Source: an uncultured Butyricicoccus sp. (GTDB lineage Bacteria > Bacillota > Clostridia > Oscillospirales > Butyricicoccaceae). Taken from it: a stretch of DNA of 22,717 nt. This document shows positions 14,355 to 21,919 of the stretch, piece after piece (the first letter of the stretch is position 1; each line of letters starts with the position of its first letter). Below the pieces are notes generated by a model. The model saw only the letters and a program-made list of their open reading frames with translations. It was not told where the DNA came from and did no database searches. Location of the stretch: contig CAJUDU010000025.1 of the NCBI GenBank assembly GCA_910584935.1, positions 1-22,717 on the forward strand, in the 5' to 3' direction. A program made the translations under genes and the position numbers.

Positions 14355-14372
14355 GTGGGGGACTGCCCCCAC
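14355..14372 (-). terminator. GC-rich hairpin after alr, probable terminator
   Basis: GTGGGGG (14355-14361) and CCCCCAC (14366-14372) form a perfect 7-bp stem with a 4-base loop. On the minus strand it lies 37 bases past the alr stop and is followed by TTAAAAATTTTT. It can terminate alr transcripts, and its form also resembles the small palindromes at 1144 and 22590. Confidence 0.6.
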
Positions 14373-14409
14373 ACTTTATCCTATGCCGGAGTATGGCAAT
14401 GCGGTTAAT

Positions 14410-15531
14410 TTAGAGGTAAATGCGCGGCACCCGTGCAGAAACCGCGCACAACGCTTCATATGAAATTGTCCCAGCGGCAGACGCAAAATCATTCGCGGTC
14501 AACGCGCCGTCACCAAAAATGGTCACACTGTCCCCACGTTTTATAGCAGCGCCTTCAGGCACTTGTGCCATGCACATATCCATACAGATACGCCCCAAAA
14601 CAGGGGCTTTTTTGCCGTCAATCAGCACCTGGGCTTTGCCGGAAGCTGTGCGCAGCAGCCCATCGGCATAGCCGATGGAAAGCACAGCAACCCGCATGGG
14701 GTGCGAGACAGTATAAGTGCGCCCATAGCTGACGGTGCTGCCTGGCAGCGCGTCGCGCACCTGTACCACTCTTGCTTTCAGCGTCATGGCAGGACGCAAA
14801 TCCAACACATGGGGCAAAGATATATCCGGATGGTAGCCATATAAAATGATGCCTGCGCGCACTATATCAAAATATCCATCTTTATATTGTAACACACCAC
14901 CGCTGTTGGCGCAATGCCTCAGGGGAATATGTATGCCTGCCTGTGCCAGCCCACTGGCGACCGCCTGGAACCGTTCCATTTGCTGCAAGGTGAAATCCTT
15001 GCCACTCAAGGTGTCTGACACCGCAAAATGGGTAAATAACCCTTCGGGCACAAGCCCGGGCAGTCCCGCAAGGGCTGCAATCTGCTGAACGGTATGCTGT
15101 GGCTGCGCTGTGGACAAGCCAATGCGTGTCATGCCGGTGTCCAGCGCAAAGTGTACATGAATTGGTTTGCCCGCCTGCTGTGCCGCCCTGGAAAATGCTT
15201 GTGCGCTGCCCTCGTCATAAACTGGAGCAGCAATATCATACTGTGCCAGCAATGGCGCGTCAGCGTCGCTGACATAGCCTAAAATCAGGACAGGCTTTGT
15301 GATGCCATGCCGACGCAGTTTAAGCGCTTCCGGTACGGTTGCAACGGCAAACCAGCTTGCACCTGCCTTTTCCAGCCGCTGTGCCACAGGTACGCTGCCA
15401 TGCCCATAGGCATCCGCTTTGACAACTGCCAAAATAGGGCACCCGCCGGTATATTGCACAATGGCGCGGAAATTATGTTCAATCGCGTCTAAATGGATTT
15501 CCGCCCATACGCGGTGTGTATTTTGTTCCAA
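14410..15531 (-). CDS. alr: alanine racemase
   Basis: A 373-residue fold-type III PLP enzyme that interconverts L- and D-alanine for peptidoglycan. The PLP lysine is K38 in AVVKADAYGHG and the second catalytic base is Y269 in VSYGRTY. HFALDTGMTRIG and the C-terminal GRICMDMCMAQVP are also typical. The start is a TTG at 15531 (TTG GAA CAA), about nine bases after AGGGATG; the nearby ATG is in another frame. It has its own promoter and a hairpin downstream, so it is probably a single-gene transcript. In many Firmicutes alr follows a YdcC/GerS-type lipoprotein gene; here the only such gene is 11 kb away. Confidence 0.95.
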   Translation of the reverse strand: MEQNTHRVWAEIHLDAIEHNFRAIVQYTGGCPILAVVKADAYGHGSVPVAQRLEKAGASWFAVATVPEALKLRRHGITKPVLILGYVSDADAPLLAQYDIAAPVYDEGSAQAFSRAAQQAGKPIHVHFALDTGMTRIGLSTAQPQHTVQQIAALAGLPGLVPEGLFTHFAVSDTLSGKDFTLQQMERFQAVASGLAQAGIHIPLRHCANSGGVLQYKDGYFDIVRAGIILYGYHPDISLPHVLDLRPAMTLKARVVQVRDALPGSTVSYGRTYTVSHPMRVAVLSIGYADGLLRTASGKAQVLIDGKKAPVLGRICMDMCMAQVPEGAAIKRGDSVTIFGDGALTANDFASAAGTISYEALCAVSARVPRIYL

Positions 15532-15602
15532 AACTGTTCATCCCTTTAATTCCCTGGTTGTTTCAAATCGGTCTGTTCCCTTTTTTGAATGGCCTGCTTT
15601 TT

Positions 15603-15631
15603 ATTGTAGCCCATAGCATATCCAAAAGCAA
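15603..15631 (-). promoter_or_regulatory. predicted alr promoter
   Basis: On the minus strand TTGCTT (15626-15631), a 17-base spacer and TACAAT (15603-15608). The TTG start codon lies about 72 bases downstream. No further structure was noticed in the leader. Confidence 0.6.
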
Positions 15632-15676
15632 GGGGCAATCCAGGGCATTCTTTTGGCAGGTTGGGGCATAACCGCT

Positions 15677-15709
15677 AAAAAAACGCCGGGACATATAAGC
15701 TGTCCCAGC
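15677..15709 (-). terminator. intrinsic terminator of spo0A
   Basis: On the minus strand GCTGGGACA and TGTCCCGGC (15701-15709 and 15685-15693) pair over 9 bp with one G-T wobble around a 7-base loop, and a run of seven T residues follows at once. It lies 20 bases after the spo0A stop. Confidence 0.88.
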
Positions 15710-15728
15710 ATTCCTGATTCTTTTTTTA

Positions 15729-16499
15729 TCAACCAAACCGCATTTCTAACCGAAGGCGGTCTGCAATCATGGAAATAAATTCACTATTTGTTGGCTTGCC
15801 TTTCAGCCCAGATACGGTATAGCCGAAATATGATTGAAGGGTTTCCAAATCGCCGCGATCCCAAGCGACCTCAATCGCATGGCGGATGGCGCGTTCCACC
15901 CGTGATGATGTGGTTTTGAACCGTTTGGCAATAGCGGGATACAGGATCTTGGTGATGGCGCCAACCGACTCCATATCCTTGACTGCCATCATAATCGCTT
16001 CCCGCAGATACTGATAGCCTTTGATATGGGCAGGCACACCAACCTGATGAATCACTTCTGTTACCCGCACTTCCAGTGCGCCTTCATCGTTTTCCGCCAG
16101 CAGGCTGCTATGGCAAATTGTCCTGCGCCCTTGTGCCCACTGCCCGATACGCGAAACCAATGTGCCAATATCCAGCGGTTTGCGCATAAAATAGCTGACG
16201 CCCAAGCGGGTACATTCCGCTGCCGCCTCATTGCCTGCAAAGGCGGACAATACGAATACGCCAACCCGTTTGCCATTATCGGCCAGCGTTTGGATAACGC
16301 CCAGCCCGTCGATATCTGGCAGAACCAAATCGATCAGCAGCAGATCTGCCTGCTGATTTTCCAGTGCTTGTAATGTTTCCCGTCCGGTCGAAACTGCCCC
16401 CACAATTTCAATGTTTTCATTTTGTGACAATGCTTGTTGCAACGCGCTGCAAAACTCCTGGTCGCTATCCGACAGCAATACGCGAATTTTCTGTTCCAT
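15729..16499 (-). CDS. spo0A: sporulation master regulator Spo0A
   Basis: A 256-residue response regulator. The receiver domain (1-120) has phospho-acceptor D57 (LLIDLVLPDIDG) and the lysine in FMRKPLD. The Spo0A-specific C-terminal domain (about 150-256) includes YLREAIMMAV, the recognition region SSRVERAIRHAIEVAWDRG and the ending KPTNSEFISMIADRLRLEM. Phosphorylated Spo0A binds 0A boxes and switches the cell into sporulation. At the acidic pocket the sequence reads LLSDSDQEF: D11 is present but the neighbour, acidic in most receivers, is S12. GGAGG lies 11 bases before the ATG at 16499. spoIVB lies directly upstream, the classic order, and a perfect 0A box in between suggests autoregulation. 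Confidence 0.96.
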   Translation of the reverse strand: MEQKIRVLLSDSDQEFCSALQQALSQNENIEIVGAVSTGRETLQALENQQADLLLIDLVLPDIDGLGVIQTLADNGKRVGVFVLSAFAGNEAAAECTRLGVSYFMRKPLDIGTLVSRIGQWAQGRRTICHSSLLAENDEGALEVRVTEVIHQVGVPAHIKGYQYLREAIMMAVKDMESVGAITKILYPAIAKRFKTTSSRVERAIRHAIEVAWDRGDLETLQSYFGYTVSGLKGKPTNSEFISMIADRLRLEMRFG

Positions 16500-16542
16500 G
16501 ATGTCAACACCCTCCAATTAAAATTTTGTTGTGGATGCTTCT

Positions 16543-16571
16543 AATTTACCATAACTTGCCAGAAATTACAA
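16543..16571 (-). promoter_or_regulatory. predicted proximal spo0A promoter
   Basis: On the minus strand TTGTAA (16566-16571), a 17-base spacer and TAAATT (16543-16548), with TG-G before the -10. It starts about 37 bases before the ATG. Confidence 0.5.
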
Positions 16572-16610
16572 GCCTCCCGAGAAAAATTTTTATTTTTTCC
16601 TGATACAGTG

Positions 16611-16617
16611 TTCGACA
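16611..16617 (-). promoter_or_regulatory. 0A box (Spo0A binding site)
   Basis: TGTCGAA on the minus strand, a perfect copy of the 0A-box core. It lies 112 bases before the spo0A start, just downstream of the predicted start point of the distal promoter and 40 bases upstream of the proximal -35. That position would allow Spo0A to repress the distal promoter. Two other copies of this heptamer in the window lie within codons and are not counted. Confidence 0.65.
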
Positions 16618-16628
16618 CCCTTAGTGCT

Positions 16629-16658
16629 ATCATACCACTATCTGCGTATATTTGGCAA
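16629..16658 (-). promoter_or_regulatory. predicted distal spo0A promoter
   Basis: On the minus strand TTGCCA (16653-16658), an 18-base spacer and TATGAT (16629-16634), with TG-G before the -10. It begins 17 bases after the spoIVB stop, so spo0A need not depend on spoIVB transcription. Confidence 0.55.
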
Positions 16659-16674
16659 GACAATTCCAAAAAAA

Positions 16675-17700
16675 TCAGCGTAGTTCCTCCATATTTTCCA
16701 GCATTCTTTGAATTTGCACCGCATAACCACGGGCAGGGTCACTGACCAGCACGTGCGTGACCGCACCCACCAGCTTGCCATTTTGCAGAATTGGACTGCC
16801 GCTCATGCCCTGCACAATGCCGCCAGTTTTTTCAATCAAGGCATTGTCTGTAATCTTGATATTCATGCAGCGGTCATATTCGCCGCCTTCCCCATATAGT
16901 TTGGTGATTTCACAGGTATATTCCCGCACCTCCTCACCATCCACATTGGACAAAATCACAGCTTTGCCGGTTTTGATTTCCTCTGGCTTTGCAACTGGCA
17001 CGGGTTTTTTGCCCGCGTAATAGCTGTCATCGGTCAACACGCCGAAAATACCTGTCACTGTATTTTCCTCTACCGAACCCATATCCTGCTGCAAATTAAA
17101 ATCGCCTTGCAGCGAACCCGGTGTGCCTGCCACCCCTTTGACAACTCCGCTTACAGATGATTCCATCAAGCTGCCGTCCCGCAGTGGTACAAGCACTCCA
17201 GTATCCCCATCACAGATGCCATGCCCCAACGAGCCATATTCGCCCGTGGCGGGGTCCACATACGTGATGGTGCCGATGCCAGCGATGCTGTCGCGCACAG
17301 TAAGCCCTAACCGGTATATGCCTGACTTATCCTGCACGGCTGCGCCGGATACCGTAAATTCTTTGCCATCCCGCCGGATTTTTAGCTGCATGGGCTGCCC
17401 GGCAGACAGGGCAACTTTTTTTTGCAGCGCCTGCCCATCTTCGGGCATTTGCCCATCAACGCCCAGCAGAATATCCCCTTCCCGGATGCCTGCCTGCCCA
17501 GCTGGAGATAATTCCCCCATTGCTGTCATCACTGGGTCAACTGATTCCACAATTAACCCATCAGATTCCATCCGAATACCTGCTGTGCGGCCAATCGGTA
17601 TGGCTTCGGTCAGGATTGCCGCCGCACTGCCGATAGAAAACGGCAATGCCATGGCTACCGCAACAAACCATGCTGTCATTTTTGCCTTAAAACTTCGCAA
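16675..17700 (-). CDS. spoIVB: SpoIVB serine protease (peptidase S55)
   Basis: A 341-residue forespore-secreted protease. Residues 1-30 form an N-terminal signal or anchor, a PDZ domain covers about 45-120 (GLIVESVDP, AGIREGDILLGVDG), and the S55 domain follows. The catalytic triad is H160 (GSLGHGICD), D285 (IKITDNAL) and S300 (QGMSGSPIL); the 15-residue D-to-S spacing equals that of the Bacillus enzyme. SpoIVB cuts SpoIVFA to trigger processing of pro-sigma-K. At 341 residues it is shorter than B. subtilis SpoIVB (about 425), mainly at the N-terminus. The start is most likely a TTG at 17700, after GGGAGGTG; an in-frame GTG at 17709 lies within that site. recN, often upstream, is absent here. 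Confidence 0.94.
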   Translation of the reverse strand: MRSFKAKMTAWFVAVAMALPFSIGSAAAILTEAIPIGRTAGIRMESDGLIVESVDPVMTAMGELSPAGQAGIREGDILLGVDGQMPEDGQALQKKVALSAGQPMQLKIRRDGKEFTVSGAAVQDKSGIYRLGLTVRDSIAGIGTITYVDPATGEYGSLGHGICDGDTGVLVPLRDGSLMESSVSGVVKGVAGTPGSLQGDFNLQQDMGSVEENTVTGIFGVLTDDSYYAGKKPVPVAKPEEIKTGKAVILSNVDGEEVREYTCEITKLYGEGGEYDRCMNIKITDNALIEKTGGIVQGMSGSPILQNGKLVGAVTHVLVSDPARGYAVQIQRMLENMEELR

Positions 17701-17712
17701 AGGCTTCACCTC

Positions 17713-17735
17713 CCACGGTTACTATGCCACCGTGG
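17713..17735 (-). promoter_or_regulatory. inverted repeat touching the spoIVB ribosome-binding site
   Basis: CCACGGT (17713-17719) and ACCGTGG (17729-17735) form a perfect 7-bp inverted repeat with a 9-base loop. On the minus strand the second arm runs directly into GAGGTG, so a leader hairpin would end at the Shine-Dalgarno sequence. The loop holds GGCATAGTA, which could instead be part of a promoter -10, making the repeat an operator. Confidence 0.45.
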
Positions 17736-17801
17736 ACGCAAAAAACAACTGAAATTGTTTGCCCTGCCGCTTAACATTTGGCGGCAAAGCGGGATGGTTG
17801 C

Positions 17802-17831
17802 TTGCACAGCCACAAATTGCAGGTGTATAAT
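17802..17831 (+). promoter_or_regulatory. predicted promoter of the SLOG-protein gene
   Basis: A perfect TATAAT (17826-17831) with TTGCAC (17802-17807) 18 bases upstream. Transcription would begin near 17838, about 62 bases before the start codon. Confidence 0.5.
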
Positions 17832-17899
17832 AAAATGGAAAGCAAGGTTTTGATTTTGCGGTGGTTCCGCGTATGATTTTGAAAGGGGATGCACAACAC

Positions 17900-18241
17900 T
17901 TGAAAGTAGCGGTTGTTGGTTCGCGCAGCGTCAAAGATACCCATTATCCGGAGCTGATTGAGGTTTTGCCCATTGGTGCAGGCACGATTATTTCTGGCGG
18001 GGCAAAAGGCGCGGATATGCTTGGCAAACGATACGCGCAGGAATATCATCTATGTTATGAGGAATATCCGCCGGATTATAAAAGTTTTGGGCGGGGCGCG
18101 CCAATGGAACGCAACCGCCGCATTGTAGATATGGCAGATTATGTAGTGGTTATGTGGGATGGACGGTCACATGGGGCGGCTTATGTCATTCGCTATTGCC
18201 TGGACACCAGCACGCCTGTGCGTGTGCTGATTTGCCACTGA
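17900..18241 (+). CDS. SLOG-domain protein (DUF2493/YspA-like)
   Basis: A 113-residue single-domain Rossmann-like protein. The nucleotide-binding loops are VVGSRS (5-10) and SGGAKGAD (32-39), and a later conserved part reads PMERNRRIVDMADYVVVMWDG (quoted in part: PMERNRRIVDMAD, VVMWDG). SLOG proteins bind nucleotides or nucleotide-derived signals such as ADP-ribose compounds; the substrate here is unknown. The start is most likely TTG at 17900, behind AAAGGGGATG, since the protein then begins at the first beta strand; an in-frame ATG at 17873 would add nine residues. It is divergent from spoIVB and converges on glgP with a shared terminator between them. Confidence 0.78.
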   Translation: MKVAVVGSRSVKDTHYPELIEVLPIGAGTIISGGAKGADMLGKRYAQEYHLCYEEYPPDYKSFGRGAPMERNRRIVDMADYVVVMWDGRSHGAAYVIRYCLDTSTPVRVLICH

Positions 18242-18315
18242 TATGCAAAAAAAAATTTTCATATGGATTCAGTTTGCGCTATTTTGCTGAAAACATGCTG
18301 GAAAACGCCAAAAAA

Positions 18316-18338
18316 CCTCCCAAATACGGGAGGCTTTT
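18316..18338. terminator. bidirectional terminator between the SLOG gene and glgP
   Basis: CCTCCC (18316-18321) and GGGAGG (18328-18333) form a 6-bp stem with a 6-base loop, flanked by an A-run on the left and CTTTTT on the right. It can serve both convergent genes and lies 15 bases beyond the glgP stop. Confidence 0.8.
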
Positions 18339-18348
18339 TGTATTAAGA

Positions 18349-20712
18349 TCAAATTTTTTCGATATGCCAGATTTCATCCGCATATTCCGCAATGGTGCGG
18401 TCAGAAGAGAATTTGCCGGAGTTGCAAATATTCATCCAGCACTTGCGGGCAAAGCTCAATTTATCCTTGTAATCATGGCTTGCGCGCTTGCGGGCTTCCA
18501 GATAACGGTCAAGGTCAAGCAACAGGAAATACTGATCCGGGCGATGCCAGCCAGTGCCATAGACAATAGAATTATGCAATTCGCGGAAAATGCCGGAACC
18601 GCCGTCATTCAGTGTGCCGTTAATGAGGGCATCCAGGATGCGCTTGACACGGCGGTCATGATGATAGGTCCAGTTCGGGTTATAACGCTCTGCAACATCG
18701 CGGATTTCGTCCACAGTTGCACCAAAACGGTAGTTATTTTCTTCGCCAGCCTCTTCAAAAATTTCGATATTTGCGCCGTCATAAGTGCCGATGGTTACTG
18801 CGCCATTTGCCATCAGCTTCATGTTGCCGGTGCCAGATGCTTCCTTGCCTGCTGTGGAAATCTGCTCGGAAATATCCGCCGCTGCAACCAATTTTTCAGC
18901 ATAGGATACATTGTAGTTGGATATAAAGACAACTTTCAGGATATTGCGTACCTGTGGGTCATCATCAATCAGACGGGCAACTTCATTGATGAGCTTGATA
19001 ATACCCTTTGCACGCTTATAGCCTGGTGCGGATTTTGCGCCGAAAATAAAGGTGGTTGGGGTGAAATCCGTCAGGCTGCCTTCCTTGATTTCATAGTACA
19101 GTTCCAAAATCGCCAAAATATTCAGGAATTGACGTTTATACTCATGCAGCCGCTTGATTTGAATATCAAAGCAGGTATTCGGATCAATCCGGATGCCATC
19201 TTTTTTCATCACATAATCAGCAAGGCGTTGATGGTTGTGCATCTTGATTTCTGCAACACGCTGCATAATGGCATCATCAGAAGCGTATTTTTCCAGCTTT
19301 TTGAGCTGGCTGAGGTCAGTTTTCCAGCTTTCATTGCCAAGGAGTTCGGTCAGCAGGTCGGAAAGTTCCGGGTTGCACAGTGCCAGCCAGCGGCGCTGGG
19401 TAATGCCGTTGGTTTTATTCTGGAAGCGTTCCGGGTAAATGGCATACCAGTCTTTGAGTACATCATTTTTCAGGATATCGGAATGGAGCTGTGCCACGCC
19501 ATTGACATAACGGGACGCGAAAATTGCCATATATGCCATATGAACGGTTTCATGCTGGATAATGCGCATGGATTTTGCCTTGTCACCATGGACGCCTTTT
19601 GCCGCCAGTTCACGGCCCAGCGCATCATCAATCTTGACAATGATATCATAAACACGCGGGATAGTTGTCACCATCAGGTGCTGGCTCCATTTTTCAAGAG
19701 CTTCTGCCAAAATAGTATGGTTGGTGTAAGAGAATACCTTTTTGCAGATTTCCAGCGCTTCATCAAATGGGACATTTTCAAGGTCGGTTAGCAGGCGAAT
19801 CAGCTCTGGGATAGAAATAACCGGATGGGTATCATTGAGCTGAATTGCGTTCATTTCTGCGAAATGTGAGAAATCATCGCCATAAACCAGTTTATATTTG
19901 CGGATAATATCCTGCAAAGAAGCAGAGCAGAAGAAATACTGCTGTTTGAGGCGCAGGATTTTGCCTGCATCAGTGGAATCGTTTGGATACAGCACACGGG
20001 AGATATCTTCCGCACGGTTGCAGGCGGCAACAGATTTATCATACTGCTGTTCATTAAACAGGTTGAAATCAAATGGGGTTTCGGCTTCTGCCTGCCACAG
20101 GCGCAGGGTGCCAATGTTTTTGGTATCATAACCGATGATTGGCATATCATAAGGCACCGCGACAATGGTCTGATCTGCAAAGTGTACCGCAACCTTTTCA
20201 TCTTCCATACGCAGGTTCCAAGGGGCGCCATGACGAGTCCAGTCATCAGCTTCTTCAATCTGGAAGCCGCCTTGGATTTTCTGCTTGAACAAGCCATATT
20301 TATAGCGGATACCATAGCCATCCAGCGGCAGGTCCAGTGTAGCAGCAGAATCTAAGAAGCACGCTGCCAAACGCCCTAAGCCGCCGTTGCCAAGCGCACA
20401 GTCTTCCACGGCTTCAAACTCATCCAGGGAAGCGCCAACTTCCTCCAGAAGTTCCCGCACCTCTTTGGTCATGCCAAGGCACAAAAGGTTGTTGTAAATC
20501 ATGCGCCCCATCAGGAATTCTGCCGAAAAATAATATGCGTGACGCTGTTTTTGATGCTTTTCCGTGCTTTCCTGCCAGCGGTCAGCAATTTCTGCCATAA
20601 TGGCTTTGGATACCGCCATATGCAGCTGTTCAGGCTTTGCCTTATCCGGCGTGGTGTGGTAATCACACTTGAGTTGGAACTTGATGTCTTCCATAATTTC
20701 TTGTTTGTTCAA
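18349..20712 (-). CDS. glgP: glycogen/maltodextrin phosphorylase
   Basis: A 787-residue GT35 phosphorylase that releases glucose 1-phosphate from alpha-1,4-glucans. The PLP lysine is K632 in EASGTGNMKLMANGA, where most relatives have GTSNMK. Other family blocks are ALGNGGLGRLAACFLDS, QLNDTHPVISIPELIR, TNGITQRRWL, DIQIKRLHEYKRQFLN and GTYDGANIEI. The length is near the lower end of the family (800-850). The start is a TTG at 20712, seven bases after GAGGAAG. The gene stands alone, with no other glycogen genes in the window; a stand-alone arrangement suits use of storage glucan during starvation or sporulation, but that is inference. A 545-codon open frame on the other strand is only its shadow. 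Confidence 0.96.
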   Translation of the reverse strand: MNKQEIMEDIKFQLKCDYHTTPDKAKPEQLHMAVSKAIMAEIADRWQESTEKHQKQRHAYYFSAEFLMGRMIYNNLLCLGMTKEVRELLEEVGASLDEFEAVEDCALGNGGLGRLAACFLDSAATLDLPLDGYGIRYKYGLFKQKIQGGFQIEEADDWTRHGAPWNLRMEDEKVAVHFADQTIVAVPYDMPIIGYDTKNIGTLRLWQAEAETPFDFNLFNEQQYDKSVAACNRAEDISRVLYPNDSTDAGKILRLKQQYFFCSASLQDIIRKYKLVYGDDFSHFAEMNAIQLNDTHPVISIPELIRLLTDLENVPFDEALEICKKVFSYTNHTILAEALEKWSQHLMVTTIPRVYDIIVKIDDALGRELAAKGVHGDKAKSMRIIQHETVHMAYMAIFASRYVNGVAQLHSDILKNDVLKDWYAIYPERFQNKTNGITQRRWLALCNPELSDLLTELLGNESWKTDLSQLKKLEKYASDDAIMQRVAEIKMHNHQRLADYVMKKDGIRIDPNTCFDIQIKRLHEYKRQFLNILAILELYYEIKEGSLTDFTPTTFIFGAKSAPGYKRAKGIIKLINEVARLIDDDPQVRNILKVVFISNYNVSYAEKLVAAADISEQISTAGKEASGTGNMKLMANGAVTIGTYDGANIEIFEEAGEENNYRFGATVDEIRDVAERYNPNWTYHHDRRVKRILDALINGTLNDGGSGIFRELHNSIVYGTGWHRPDQYFLLLDLDRYLEARKRASHDYKDKLSFARKCWMNICNSGKFSSDRTIAEYADEIWHIEKI

Positions 20713-21013
20713 AGTACTACTTCCTCTCTCTGTTTATGATATTACCCATTAAAAAAATACCCTGGGCAGGTTTTAAGCTGCCATTCAAATAATATAAAAC
20801 GCATATGTCTTTTCATGCTTACAAATAGGATAGCATATTTGTTGCATTTTTGCAAGCGATACCGCATATTTTTTAACACATTGCACAATTCTGATTTTTA
20901 CTATCCGCATTTTAAACGAAAGGATACTATCAAAAATATACAAGTTTATTGGTTTTACATGGCGTTTTCCTATGAAATCCGCTGTTAAAAAATTTTTTGT
21001 TCTTTCTTTTTGG
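20713..21013. other. AT-rich intergenic region, glgP leader
   Basis: No gene is supported in these 301 bases. The left half is the predicted glgP leader of about 108 bases. On the minus strand it contains GGCAG and CTGCC (5-bp stem, near 20769-20788) followed by CAGGGTA and seven T residues, a weak terminator-like hairpin. The right half is AT-rich and includes AAAAAATTTTTT just after the kinase stop, but no convincing terminator stem. Confidence 0.5.
20827..20855 (-). promoter_or_regulatory. predicted glgP promoter
   Basis: On the minus strand TTGCAA (20850-20855), a 17-base spacer and TATCCT (20827-20832), with TG-C before the -10. The start point near 20820 leaves a leader of about 108 bases. 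Confidence 0.5.
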
Positions 21014-21919
21014 TTATGAAAGGCTGGCAGTGTTTCCACAGGGCAGAAAAAAAGAAAATTCAGTACCGCCAGATTTCCGCCGCAAAATACGCATATAGCC
21101 TTGCTGCGCGGCAATGATTTGCCGCGCCAAGTACAGCCCCAATCCAACGCCTGGCTGCCCAGCGGCAGCTGGGGCACGGTAAAAGCGTTCAAAAACCTGT
21201 GCCTGTTCGGTTTCAGATAAGCCTATACCATTGTCAATCACACTAACCCGGCAATACATTTGGAAACAATCCGCATTAATGCGCACCTGCCCGCCTGCTG
21301 GCGTATATTTGATGGCATTATCCAGCAAGTTATCCAGCACTTCAGCTGTCCATTTTGCATCAAAGCAAGCGGTAAAGTCCTGTCCTGGGTCAAGCGCAAG
21401 CGTAATATTTTTTTTACTGGCTTTGGGCTGCCATGCCGCAGTGACTTCCTCTAACATCGGGCGTATTTGCCGTACCTGTGGGCTGGCCTGGATGATACCA
21501 TTTTCCAGACGTGAAATTTTCACCAATGAATCAATAAGGAAATGCAGTTTTTCACCCTGGTGATTGATTTCGTGCGCCAGATCCTGCCCATCCGCAGGCA
21601 GTTCACATTCTTCCAGAAGCTGTGTATATAGAATAATGTTAGAAAGCGGCGTTTTGGTCTGATGGGAAATATCAGAAACCAGTTCTTTAATGCGGGACTG
21701 TTCCGCCGCAAGGCGCTGGCGGGACAACGCATTTGCCGCGACAAACCGGGCAAACTGCCCTTCGAGCCGTGACATATGGGTTTCATTCCAGCCGGTTTCC
21801 TGAAAATGCCCCTCCAGCACTTGCCGCAGCATATTTGATAAGCGGTGCATAGTATGCAGACTGTATGCCAGCAGCACCACACCAGCGACAAAGCAAAGAA
21901 CCGCAAGCAGATTAAGCAT
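21014..21919 (-). CDS. sensor histidine kinase with one N-terminal helix
   Basis: A kinase of 301 residues, paired with the OmpR-type regulator upstream. It has one hydrophobic segment (about 2-20), a linker of about 60 residues, the HisKA box VSDISHQTKTPLSN with the phospho-acceptor His (residue 86), and an ATPase part with NLLDNAIKYTP, DNGIGL, FERFYRAP and GVGLGLYLARQI. No external sensor domain exists, so it probably senses through the membrane, a partner protein or the cytoplasm. GGGAG lies seven bases before the ATG at 21919 and only two before the ATG at 21925, so the inner start is preferred. Either way it overlaps the regulator gene, so translation is coupled. Confidence 0.9.
   Translation of the reverse strand: MLNLLAVLCFVAGVVLLAYSLHTMHRLSNMLRQVLEGHFQETGWNETHMSRLEGQFARFVAANALSRQRLAAEQSRIKELVSDISHQTKTPLSNIILYTQLLEECELPADGQDLAHEINHQGEKLHFLIDSLVKISRLENGIIQASPQVRQIRPMLEEVTAAWQPKASKKNITLALDPGQDFTACFDAKWTAEVLDNLLDNAIKYTPAGGQVRINADCFQMYCRVSVIDNGIGLSETEQAQVFERFYRAPAAAGQPGVGLGLYLARQIIAAQQGYMRILRRKSGGTEFSFFLPCGNTASLS

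Noticed and set aside
18154..19791. A 545-codon open frame on the plus strand opposite glgP
   Set aside because: It lies wholly or mostly antisense to a phosphorylase with every family block intact, has no Shine-Dalgarno site and no recognisable domain; it is a shadow of glgP codon use.
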